This document shows positions 1 through 6,256 of a stretch of 7,634 nucleotides of DNA, piece by piece. The stretch comes from an uncultured Odoribacter sp. Its GTDB lineage: Bacteria > Bacteroidota > Bacteroidia > Bacteroidales > Marinifilaceae. How positions within the stretch are numbered: position 1 is the first letter of the stretch; the number at the start of each line of letters is the position of its first letter. The stretch is taken from contig CAMRAP010000081.1 of NCBI GenBank assembly GCA_947039985.1, forward strand, positions 1 to 7,634. Reading direction: 5' to 3'. The position numbers and the translations under genes were made by a program. Below the pieces are notes generated by a model, which was given only the letters and a program-made list of their open reading frames with translations, had not been told where the DNA came from and did no database searches.

Positions 1-186
1 TTACTTGTATTCGTTGCTTATGCAATGTCTGATGGTACTCCTTTGAATCTAATTGGATACACTGGTTATGACAATGTGCCATCTATGCTGAAGTTTTCAG
101 ATACCATTATTTTTACGATGTATTTCCTTTTTGGAGGAGCAATCCTTGCAATTTTAGGAACGGAAATTTATAGAAGAGTGAACTAA
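1..186 (+). CDS. C-terminal part of a small membrane protein of the ExbB/ExbD operon (5' end outside window)
   Basis: The frame is open from base 1 and ends at TAA 184-186, giving 61 residues. The fragment begins with the end of a hydrophobic segment (LLVFVAYAM). A polar loop follows, containing DGTPLNLIGYTGYDNVPSML. A clear transmembrane helix comes next (about residues 37-54, IIFTMYFLFGGAILAILG), and the protein ends in a short charged tail (EIYRRVN). It therefore has at least two membrane segments joined by a loop of about 25 residues. It lies 42 bases upstream of the first exbD on the same strand. In my recollection, Bacteroidales exbB operons often carry a small unnamed membrane protein of this type between exbB and exbD; I could not check this here. 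It does not look like the cytoplasmic C-terminus of ExbB itself. An accessory subunit of the motor is an inference from position only. Confidence 0.75.
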   Translation, partial: LLVFVAYAMSDGTPLNLIGYTGYDNVPSMLKFSDTIIFTMYFLFGGAILAILGTEIYRRVN

Positions 187-187
187 A

Positions 188-211
188 TTATATCCCCTTT
201 GGGGGGTATAA
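188..211 (+). other. Intercistronic RNA hairpin upstream of the first exbD
   Basis: Bases 188-197 pair with 202-211 to give a 10-bp stem (one T·G pair at 193/206) with a TTTG loop and a core of four C-G pairs. It begins two bases after the stop codon of the upstream membrane-protein gene and ends 17 bases before the exbD start. No T tract follows, so it does not look like an ordinary intrinsic terminator. It could protect or process the operon mRNA, or tune exbD translation; that role is inferred. Confidence 0.55.
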
Positions 212-228
212 CTAAATATTAAAGGAAT

Positions 229-801
229 ATGGCAAAGAAAACACCAGAAATTAATGCCACTTCAACAGCTGATATCGCTTTCTTGCTACTAGTATTTTTC
301 TTGGCAGCAACAACAATGAATGTCGATTCTGGTTTGAGAAGAAAACTTCCGCCATTTCAGCCAGATAATACGGAAGCGCCAAAATATGCAAAACATAATA
401 TTTTGCGAGTATTGGTCAATCGTGATAACATGTTGTCAATTAATGATGAAGTAGCAGATGTTTCTACATTGAAAGATAGGACTGTCGAATTTATTCAAAA
501 TCGCGGAAATAGAAGTGACATGCCTGATAAGTCAGTTAAAACTATTGAACTATTTGGTCCTGTTGAAGTTTCGAAAGGAATTGTTTCATTACAAAGTGAC
601 AAAGGAACTTCGTATGAAATGTATATTGCAGTACAAGATCAATTGACGGCAGCTTACAATGAGATGAGAAATGCAAAGGCTAATGAGAAGTGGGGAAAAG
701 ACTATAAAGAGTTAGATGTAGAACAACAGAAAGCAGTTAACGCTGTTATTCCAGTAGCTATTTCTGAAGCGGAACCTAAAAGCATAGGAGGAAAAAAATA
801 A
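229..801 (+). CDS. exbD: ExbD-type biopolymer transport protein (first of two, 190 aa)
   Basis: ExbD/TolR-family subunit of the inner-membrane proton channel that powers TonB-dependent outer-membrane transport. The short cytoplasmic N-terminus leads into a single transmembrane helix at about residues 14-30 (TADIAFLLLVFFLAATTM). Asp15 sits at its start, matching the protonatable Asp of the family (Asp25 in E. coli ExbD). Residues 31-190 would be periplasmic. At 190 residues it is longer than E. coli ExbD (about 141). The extra length lies after residue 110 and includes SLQSDKGTSYEMYIAVQDQL and a charged Lys/Glu-rich segment ending in ISEAEPK. This long form is familiar from Bacteroidetes ExbD proteins. 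The ATG at 229 is preceded by AAAGGA (221-226), and the hydrophobic helix fixes the start to this region. The stop overlaps the start of the next exbD by one base, so the two are almost certainly co-translated. Confidence 0.93.
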   Translation: MAKKTPEINATSTADIAFLLLVFFLAATTMNVDSGLRRKLPPFQPDNTEAPKYAKHNILRVLVNRDNMLSINDEVADVSTLKDRTVEFIQNRGNRSDMPDKSVKTIELFGPVEVSKGIVSLQSDKGTSYEMYIAVQDQLTAAYNEMRNAKANEKWGKDYKELDVEQQKAVNAVIPVAISEAEPKSIGGKK

Positions 802-803
802 TG
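786..803 (+). promoter_or_regulatory. Strong ribosome binding site and TAATG stop/start overlap between the two exbD genes
   Basis: AGGAGG at 786-791 lies 9 bases before ATG 801-803, inside the last codons of the upstream exbD. The upstream TAA (799-801) shares its final A with this ATG. A full Shine-Dalgarno sequence is uncommon in Bacteroidetes, which often start translation without one. Together with the one-base overlap it suggests coupled translation giving a set ratio of the two proteins. Confidence 0.8.
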
Positions 804-1274
804 GCAAAATTTAAAAAAGACGAGAAAAGAGATACGCCTGCTATTTCTACGGCATCTCTACCTGACATTATATTTATGTTATTGTTCTTCTTTATGGTTA
901 GTACTACTATGCGTGAAGTGACAGTGATGGTCGATAATACAATGCCTCAGGCTACTGAAACGGTGAAGCTGGAAAAGAAATCGCTTGTGAGTAATATCTA
1001 TGTTGGGAAACCAGTAGGACAGTACCAAGCGACTTATGGAACAGAACCAAAAATTCAGCTAAATGACCGCTTTGCAGTATTGACTGAAATTCAAGCTTTT
1101 GTTATAGCAGAACAAGAGGCTAGACCAGAGGAAGATAGAAACAGTATTGTAAATAACTTAAAAGTTGATAATGATGTAACCATGGGAAACATCACTGATC
1201 TAAAACAAGAGTTACGTAAAGCAAACTCACTATTAGTTAATTATGGTGCTGGGCGAAAAGCTACACAGAGATAG
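801..1274 (+). CDS. exbD: ExbD-type biopolymer transport protein (second of two, 157 aa)
   Basis: A second ExbD/TolR-family protein, clearly different from its upstream neighbour. A highly charged cytoplasmic N-terminus (residues 1-11) is followed by a transmembrane helix at about 19-37 (SLPDIIFMLLFFFMVSTTM). Asp22 occupies the conserved proton-carrying position, and the Pro-Asp pair is typical of the family. Residues 38-157 form the periplasmic part, which ends in a basic tail (GAGRKATQR). Apart from the membrane helix the two ExbD proteins share little sequence. This suggests an old duplication with distinct jobs, perhaps a heteromeric ExbD dimer inside an ExbB pentamer, which is an inference. 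It is the last gene of the operon: a strong terminator begins 17 bases after its TAG stop (1272-1274). Confidence 0.92.
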   Translation: MAKFKKDEKRDTPAISTASLPDIIFMLLFFFMVSTTMREVTVMVDNTMPQATETVKLEKKSLVSNIYVGKPVGQYQATYGTEPKIQLNDRFAVLTEIQAFVIAEQEARPEEDRNSIVNNLKVDNDVTMGNITDLKQELRKANSLLVNYGAGRKATQR

Positions 1275-1291
1275 TATGCTCTATAATATGT

Positions 1292-1329
1292 AAAAAATAA
1301 AAGGGGAATCTCCCCTTTTATTTTTTTTT
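1292..1329 (+). terminator. Intrinsic terminator of the exbD operon
   Basis: The core stem AAAAGGGGA (1299-1307) pairs with TCCCCTTTT (1311-1319) around an ATC loop. The A run at 1292-1297 and T1298 extend the pairing into the T tract (1320-1329, nine T after one A). It has a textbook GC core and a long T run on the + strand. The A run on the other side could make it act in both directions, but no - strand gene approaches from the right. Confidence 0.93.
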
Positions 1330-1331
1330 AC

Positions 1332-1339
1332 TACATTTG
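1332..1339 (+). promoter_or_regulatory. Bacteroidetes-type -7 element for the tRNA-Arg gene
   Basis: TACATTTG fits the TAnnTTTG consensus exactly and lies 10 bases before the mature tRNA 5' end, so a transcript would start a few bases upstream of the tRNA. The region where a -33 TTG should lie (around 1309-1312) falls in the terminator hairpin and has no TTG. The promoter would therefore rely on its -7 element. A second perfect match, TATGTTTG, at 1343-1350 is too close to the tRNA to be used for it. Confidence 0.55.
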
Positions 1340-1349
1340 TATTATGTTT

Positions 1350-1421
1350 GGTCCCGTAGTTCAATGGATAGAATGGAGGATTCCGGTTCCTTTGATTGGG
1401 GTTCGAGTCCCCACGGGATCA
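1350..1421 (+). tRNA. tRNA-Arg (anticodon CCG)
   Basis: A full cloverleaf can be folded by hand. The acceptor stem is 1350-1356 with 1414-1420 (7 pairs, one G·T). The D stem is 1359-1362 with 1371-1374. The anticodon stem is 1376-1380 with 1388-1392, around loop TTCCGGT (1381-1387) with anticodon CCG at 1383-1385. The variable loop is 1393-1396. The T stem is 1397-1401 with 1409-1413, around TTCGAGT. A1421 is the discriminator base and CCA is not encoded. The anticodon reads CGG (Arg). The D loop has A at position 20, a known arginine identity base, which supports the assignment. Confidence 0.95.
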
Positions 1422-1446
1422 CTGACTTAGCAAGGTGAGAAAATAG

Positions 1447-1485
1447 AATCACACACAGTTTTAATCTACTGAGTGTGATTTTTTT
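1447..1485 (+). terminator. Intrinsic terminator downstream of tRNA-Arg
   Basis: AATCACAC (1447-1454) pairs with GTGTGATT (1473-1480). An A·A mismatch (1455/1472) follows, then CAGT (1456-1459) pairs with ACTG (1468-1471) around an eight-base loop. Five T (1481-1485) follow directly, on top of the two T that end the stem. It separates the tRNA transcript from the DUF2721 gene downstream. Confidence 0.88.
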
Positions 1486-1503
1486 GATTTATATCTGTTT
1501 TAC

Positions 1504-1535
1504 ATTGCCTATTGGTGACTGTATATATATCTTTG
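1504..1535 (+). promoter_or_regulatory. Bacteroidetes-type promoter of the DUF2721 gene
   Basis: ATTG (1504-1507) is followed after exactly 20 bases by TATCTTTG (1528-1535), a perfect TAnnTTTG. Sequence and spacing both match the Bacteroidetes primary-sigma consensus. Transcription would begin near 1541-1543, leaving a leader of about 25 A-rich bases before ATG 1567. Confidence 0.7.
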
Positions 1536-1566
1536 TGTGTAGAAACTAAACTAAATCATATCATAA

Positions 1567-1968
1567 ATGACAGAACTAACACTAACTACCCCCTCTATAC
1601 TATTTTCAGCGATATCATTAATCATGCTTGCGTATACAAATCGTTTTTTAGCGTATGCACAACTTGTCAGAAACTTAAAAATAGAATTTGACAAAACTCA
1701 AACAAAAGCAACAGAACTTCAATTGGAAAATCTTACAGAGAGATTATACCTTGCGCGTTCTATGCAGGTTTTTGGAATAATGAGCTTGCTTTTATGCGTT
1801 CTATGTACACTGTTTATTTTTATAAATATGCCGATTGTTGCAATAATTTCTTTTGCTGTGTCCTTGATCATGCTAGCTGTTTCGTTGACTATATCCATCA
1901 AGGAGATTCTGATCTCAGTGAAGGCTTTAGAGGTCCACCTTAATGATATCAAAAAGAATCGAATTTGA
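1567..1968 (+). CDS. DUF2721-family membrane protein (133 aa)
   Basis: The sequence matches what I know of the DUF2721 family, small bacterial membrane proteins of unknown function. A first hydrophobic segment is at about residues 7-24 (TTPSILFSAISLIMLAYTN), leading into the characteristic NRFLAYAQLVRNL. A charged, probably helical cytoplasmic stretch follows at about 36-64. Two more membrane helices lie at about 68-88 (FGIMSLLLCVLCTLFIF) and 90-110. A C-terminal amphipathic tail has the family-like pattern EILISVKALEVHLNDIKK. The length is normal for the family. The ATG at 1567 is A-rich upstream with no clear Shine-Dalgarno, as is usual in this phylum. Translation ends with two stop codons in a row (TGA TAA, 1966-1971). 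It appears to be transcribed alone from the promoter just upstream. No function can be proposed from its neighbours. Confidence 0.88.
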   Translation: MTELTLTTPSILFSAISLIMLAYTNRFLAYAQLVRNLKIEFDKTQTKATELQLENLTERLYLARSMQVFGIMSLLLCVLCTLFIFINMPIVAIISFAVSLIMLAVSLTISIKEILISVKALEVHLNDIKKNRI

Positions 1969-2132
1969 TAATATATCGGATATGAACTTTTTTTGTTCTT
2001 ATTTGTACTATCCTTGTATTTATTAATTTGGTATTATGGTATATTTTAGCGAATATTGCAAGTTGATTGTGTGACTGTCATACTTTTATGAAGAAATTCT
2101 TTAAACAAAATAATAATAACAACAAACACATT

Positions 2133-5100
2133 ATGCGTAAAATTACATTAGGATTATTATTGTGTGCTTTAGCGATTCAAAGTTTTGCCGTTCGACCTCA
2201 GTTGAAAGGTTTTGCTTATGGCGCTGTCGAAGCTCCAACAGGTAAAGAGTGGGAATCTCCCGAACAATTATCTTTAAATAAAGAACAGCCACGTGCTTGG
2301 TTCTTTACGTTTCAAGATGTAGAAAATGCTCGAAAAGTATTGCCTGAGAATAGTAAATATTGGTTGTCGCTGAATGGCGATTGGAAATTTAATTGGGCTC
2401 CAGATCCAGATTCTCGTCCTAAAGATTTCTATAAAAAAGATTTCAATGTATCGGGTTGGGATAATATAGCAGTTCCATCAAGTTGGAACATATATGGTAT
2501 TCAAAAAGATGCTAGCTTGAAATATGGTGTCCCTATTTATTGTAACCAACCAGTCATTTTTAAACATAGCGTAAAAGTAGATGATTGGCGTGGTGGAGTT
2601 ATGCGTACTCCTCCTACTGATTGGGTTACATATAAACATCGTAATGAAGTTGGTTCACATCGTCGTGATTTTACCATTCCTAAAGATTGGGATGGTCGTG
2701 AAGTATTTATCAGTTTTGATGGTGTAGATCCATTTTTTTATCTTTGGATTAATGGTAAATATGTTGGTTTTTCGAAAAACTCACGTAATGCAGCACGTTT
2801 TAATATCACAAAATATCTGCAAGAGGGAAATAACACTGTTGCTGTAGAAATTTACCGCAACTCGGATGCCTCTTACCTTGAGGCACAAGATATGTTTCGT
2901 TTGCCAGGTATTTTCCGTACCGTAGCTTTATATTCTACTCCAAAAGTACAGATCAATGATTTAGTAGCTATCCCTGAGTTGGATGCAAACTACAAAAATG
3001 GTTCATTAGCAATCCGTGCAGAAATTCGCAACTTCAATAAAAAAGATGCAAAGAATTACAAGATTGTATACTCTTTATTTGAGAATAAATTATACTCTGA
3101 CGAAAATACCCTTGTAAAAAATGCAACTGCAACAGCAGAAGTTGGTATTGTAGAATCAAAAGGAGATGTTGTTGCAACAACAACACTGAAACTCGACAAT
3201 CCCAATAAATGGTCGGCTGAATTTCCACACCGTTATACGCTTGTTGCAGAACTTAAAAATAAAAAAGGAGAGACTATTGAAACCGTTTCAACCTATGTTG
3301 GTTTTAGAGAGGTGGAGATAAAAGATACTCCTGCATCTGAAGATGAGTTTGGTTTAGCAGGTCGCTATTACTATGTAAATGGTATGCCAGTGAAATTGAA
3401 AGGTGTGAATCGTCATGAAACCAATCCAGCAAAAGGTCACGTCCTTTCTCGTGAAGATATGGAAAAAGAGGTCATGTTGATGAAACGTGCGAATATTAAT
3501 CACGTTCGTAACTCTCACTACCCACCAGATCCATATTGGTACTATTTATCAGATAAATATGGTTTATACTTAGAAGATGAGGCAAATATTGAATCTCATC
3601 AATATTATTATGGTGAAGCATCTCTTTCGCATCCAAAAGAGTGGGAAAATGCACATGTAGCACGTGTGATAGAAATGGCTCATAGTACTGTTAATGCACC
3701 ATCTATCGTAATCTGGTCGCTAGGAAACGAAGCAGGTCCAGGTAAAAACTTTGTCACTGCATACAATGCATTGAAAGCATTTGACAAATCTCGTCCAGTT
3801 CAATATGAGCGTAACAACTCAATCGTTGATATGGGTTCTAATCAATATCCATCTATCGGCTGGATGCGTGAAGCTGTAAAAGGAAAATATAATATCAAAT
3901 ATCCATTTCATGTTTCTGAATATGCTCACTCAATGGGTAATGCTGTTGGAAACTTGGTGGATTATTGGGATGCTATTGAATCAACTAACTTTTTCTGTGG
4001 AGGAGCTATTTGGGATTGGATTGACCAAGCGATGTATAGCTATGATTCTAAAACAGGAGAGCGTTATTTAGCTTATGGTGGTGATTTTGGTGATAAACCC
4101 AATGATGGTCAGTTTGTCATGAATGGAATCATCTTTGCTGATATGGAACCAAAACCACAATACTTTGAGGTGAAGAAAGTGTATCAGCACATTGATGTAG
4201 AGGCTATTGATCCATCAGAAGGAACATTTAAAGTGTTTAATAAGTATTACTTTAAAGATCTTTCTGGATATGATGTAAAATGGACGCTTTCAGAAGATGG
4301 AAAATCTTTCAAATCTGGTACAATCAATCTTGGAAATGTTCCAGCACGAACTCGTAAGAATATCACGATCCCTTATGATATCAAGACTCTAAAAGCAGAT
4401 GCTGAATATTTTGTAAAGATTCAATTTACATTAAAGAATGATGAGCCATGGGCTAAGAAATCTTTTGTACAAGCTGAAGATCAATTCCAAGTGAAAGCAG
4501 CAAGTGCTCGTCCACTGATTAATGAGGTGACTGCTAATGCAGGTAAATTGGAATATGTTGAAACTTCTTCTAATATCAAAACAGTGAAAGGTGCAAACTT
4601 TGAGGCGACTTTTGATGCTACAGTTGGAACAATTCACAGTCTTAAATACAGCGGACAAACAGTTATTGCAGAGGGAAATGGACCAAAATTGGATGCTCTT
4701 CGTGCATTTACAAATAATGATAACTGGTTCTATTCAGCATGGTTTGAAAATGGACTTCACAACTTGAAACACAAAGCGCTTAATCACACCGTAATAGAGG
4801 AAGATGGAGCAATTGTTTTAGCTTTTACAGTTGAGTCACAAGCTCCTAATGGTGCAAAAATACTTGGCGGAACAAGTTCTGGCAATAATAGTATTGAAGA
4901 ACAAATAGACAGAGCTTTTGGGCCTAATGACTTCAAGTTTACTACTAACCAAATTTGGACCGTTTATCCTGATGGCTCTATTGAATTAGAAGCAAGTATT
5001 ACTTCTAACAAAGCAAGTTTAGTACTTCCTCGTTTAGGTTATGTGATGAAAGTTCCTGCTGAATATTCAGACTTTACGTATTATGGACGTGGTCCTATTG

Positions 5101-6149
5101 GAAACTATCCAGACCGTAAGACAGGACAATTCGTAGAGCAATACACAACTACTGTTGCTGATGAGTTTGTCAACTTTCCAAAACCACAGGATATGGCAAA
5201 TCACGAAGATGTACGTTGGTGTGCATTGACAAATAGCGCCGGTAGTGGAGCTGTATTTGTAGCAACAGAGCGTTTATCTGTTTCTGCTTTGCAGTATTCA
5301 GCATTGGATATGATTTTAGCACCACATGCTTATGAATTACCTAAAGCAGGAGATACATATCTTCATATAGATGCTGCATCAACAGGATTAGGAGGAAATA
5401 GCTGTGGACAAGGTGGTCCATTGGTAGAAGATCGTGTATTTGCAAATAGCAATAGTATTGGATTTATGATTCGCCCTGCTGGAAAAGACTTGGCTGCAAC
5501 TGCTAATGTAGCACCTGCCGGAGCAATGCCCATTTCTATCACTCGTAACAGAGCAGGTGTTGTAGAAATAGCTTCTATGCAAGAAGATTCAGAAATTTGC
5601 TACACAGTAGGAAAAAGTAAAATGAGTATCTATAGCGCACCTATTCAATTGCGTGATGGAGGAATTATTACAGCTTGGTTTAAAAATAATCCTAAGATTA
5701 AAACGACGATTTCATTCGAAAAAATTGAAACAACTCAAGCAACAGTTGTTGATGCAAGTAGCCAGGAAACTGGCGAAGGTAATGCTTCACATTTGACAGA
5801 TGGCGATCCAAATACCATGTGGCACACCATGTATTCTGTTACTATGGCACAATATCCACATTGGGTTATTTTAGACGCAGGAGATGTAAAAACAATGAAA
5901 GGGTTTACTTATTTACCACGTTCAGGTGGAAGCAATGGAAATGTAAAGAATTACACGATACATGTCAGTATGGACGGTAAAGAGTGGGGAAAACCAGTGA
6001 ATAGAGGAACATTTGCCAACAACTCTAAGGAGAAAGAAGTGATGTTTAAAAAGCCTGTTAAAGCTCGTTATATTCGTTTTACTGCGTTAAGTGAACAAAA
6101 TGGTAATGACTATGCTTCAGGAGCTGAAATAACTATCTTAGCTGACTAA
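2133..6149 (+). CDS. lacZ: Exported GH2 beta-galactosidase (LacZ type) with C-terminal CBM32/F5-8C domain
   Basis: Hydrolyses terminal beta-D-galactosides, probably in the periplasm or at the cell surface. From ATG 2133 the protein has 1338 residues and starts with a signal peptide (1-19, cleavage likely after QSFA). The frame is open further upstream (TTG 2067, ATG 2088), but those starts would bury the signal peptide behind an Asn-rich leader, so 2133 is preferred. Domains in order: GH2 sugar-binding jelly roll with a Bacteroidetes-type insert (TPPTDWVTYKHRNEVGSHRR), GH2 immunoglobulin domain, TIM barrel from about 410, second linker domain, beta-galactosidase small-chain domain from about 817 (YYGRGPIGNYPDRKTG), and a CBM32-like discoidin domain at about 1205-1338 (LTDGDPNTMWHT). 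Catalytic residues are intact: acid/base Glu533 in SLGNEAG and nucleophile Glu596 in VSEYAHSMGN. His428 (NRHE), Glu487/His489 (ANIESH) and IWDWIDQ correspond to E. coli active-site motifs. E. coli LacZ has 1024 residues and lacks both the signal peptide and CBM32. There is no type IX sorting domain and no lipobox. No PUL genes adjoin. The substrate could be a host or plant glycan rather than lactose. Confidence 0.93.
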   Translation: MRKITLGLLLCALAIQSFAVRPQLKGFAYGAVEAPTGKEWESPEQLSLNKEQPRAWFFTFQDVENARKVLPENSKYWLSLNGDWKFNWAPDPDSRPKDFYKKDFNVSGWDNIAVPSSWNIYGIQKDASLKYGVPIYCNQPVIFKHSVKVDDWRGGVMRTPPTDWVTYKHRNEVGSHRRDFTIPKDWDGREVFISFDGVDPFFYLWINGKYVGFSKNSRNAARFNITKYLQEGNNTVAVEIYRNSDASYLEAQDMFRLPGIFRTVALYSTPKVQINDLVAIPELDANYKNGSLAIRAEIRNFNKKDAKNYKIVYSLFENKLYSDENTLVKNATATAEVGIVESKGDVVATTTLKLDNPNKWSAEFPHRYTLVAELKNKKGETIETVSTYVGFREVEIKDTPASEDEFGLAGRYYYVNGMPVKLKGVNRHETNPAKGHVLSREDMEKEVMLMKRANINHVRNSHYPPDPYWYYLSDKYGLYLEDEANIESHQYYYGEASLSHPKEWENAHVARVIEMAHSTVNAPSIVIWSLGNEAGPGKNFVTAYNALKAFDKSRPVQYERNNSIVDMGSNQYPSIGWMREAVKGKYNIKYPFHVSEYAHSMGNAVGNLVDYWDAIESTNFFCGGAIWDWIDQAMYSYDSKTGERYLAYGGDFGDKPNDGQFVMNGIIFADMEPKPQYFEVKKVYQHIDVEAIDPSEGTFKVFNKYYFKDLSGYDVKWTLSEDGKSFKSGTINLGNVPARTRKNITIPYDIKTLKADAEYFVKIQFTLKNDEPWAKKSFVQAEDQFQVKAASARPLINEVTANAGKLEYVETSSNIKTVKGANFEATFDATVGTIHSLKYSGQTVIAEGNGPKLDALRAFTNNDNWFYSAWFENGLHNLKHKALNHTVIEEDGAIVLAFTVESQAPNGAKILGGTSSGNNSIEEQIDRAFGPNDFKFTTNQIWTVYPDGSIELEASITSNKASLVLPRLGYVMKVPAEYSDFTYYGRGPIGNYPDRKTGQFVEQYTTTVADEFVNFPKPQDMANHEDVRWCALTNSAGSGAVFVATERLSVSALQYSALDMILAPHAYELPKAGDTYLHIDAASTGLGGNSCGQGGPLVEDRVFANSNSIGFMIRPAGKDLAATANVAPAGAMPISITRNRAGVVEIASMQEDSEICYTVGKSKMSIYSAPIQLRDGGIITAWFKNNPKIKTTISFEKIETTQATVVDASSQETGEGNASHLTDGDPNTMWHTMYSVTMAQYPHWVILDAGDVKTMKGFTYLPRSGGSNGNVKNYTIHVSMDGKEWGKPVNRGTFANNSKEKEVMFKKPVKARYIRFTALSEQNGNDYASGAEITILAD

Positions 6150-6153
6150 AAAG

Positions 6154-6180
6154 TGGCAAGTGATCTTAGATCACTTGCTA
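6154..6180. terminator. Hairpin just after the beta-galactosidase stop, probable terminator arm
   Basis: GCAAGTGATC (6156-6165) pairs with GATCACTTGC (6169-6178) around TTA, and two further pairs (6154/6180, 6155·6179) extend it to 12 bp. It starts five bases after the TAA. On the + strand it is followed by TAATAATAG rather than a T run. On the - strand it is followed by C and then five T (complement of 6148-6152). It may stop hflX read-through, trim the lacZ mRNA 3' end, or both. Confidence 0.6.
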
Positions 6181-6189
6181 TAATAATAG

Positions 6190-6227
6190 AAAAAACCCTT
6201 ATCTTGATTTTTTCAGGATAAGGGTTT
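6190..6227 (-). terminator. Terminator of hflX, possibly bidirectional
   Basis: Bases 6193-6206 pair with 6214-6227 (14 pairs, one T·G on the + strand) around a seven-base loop. Read on the - strand, the stem ends in GGGTTT and runs into more T (complement of 6190-6195, then C), a good intrinsic terminator 30 bases past the hflX stop. On the + strand the stem is followed by GATTATTTTAT, a weaker but possible T-rich tail for the beta-galactosidase transcript. Confidence 0.8.
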
Positions 6228-6256
6228 GATTATTTTATCGGTGTTTTAAAATAGAA

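Noticed and set aside
1350..1421. tRNA-Arg as an integration site for a mobile element
   Set aside because: No second copy of the tRNA 3' end and no integrase or mobility gene is visible; the gene is complete and followed by its own terminator.
1719..1952. Antisense reading frame of 77 codons opposite the DUF2721 gene
   Set aside because: It lies wholly within a convincing gene on the other strand, and its product shows no recognisable feature.
1969..2010. Terminator for the DUF2721 gene (GAAC, T run, GTTC)
   Set aside because: The stem has only four pairs and the T run is in the loop rather than after the stem, so it does not fit an intrinsic terminator.
2056..2088. Possible promoter of the beta-galactosidase: TTG 2056-2058, 22-base gap, TACTTTTA 2081-2088
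   Set aside because: The -7 element misses the final G and the spacing is long. TATATTTT at 2040-2047 and TTAATTTG at 2023-2030 are equally imperfect, so no single promoter can be supported.
2067..2132. TTG at 2067 or ATG at 2088 as the start of the beta-galactosidase
   Set aside because: Either would place an Asn-rich hydrophilic arm before a good signal peptide that begins at ATG 2133, and the bases involved look like an untranslated A-rich leader.
3034..3228. Antisense reading frame inside the beta-galactosidase gene (similar ones at 4431-4658 and 5388-5582)
   Set aside because: All are low-complexity or Cys/Ser-rich translations opposite conserved GH2 coding sequence, with no start signals of their own.
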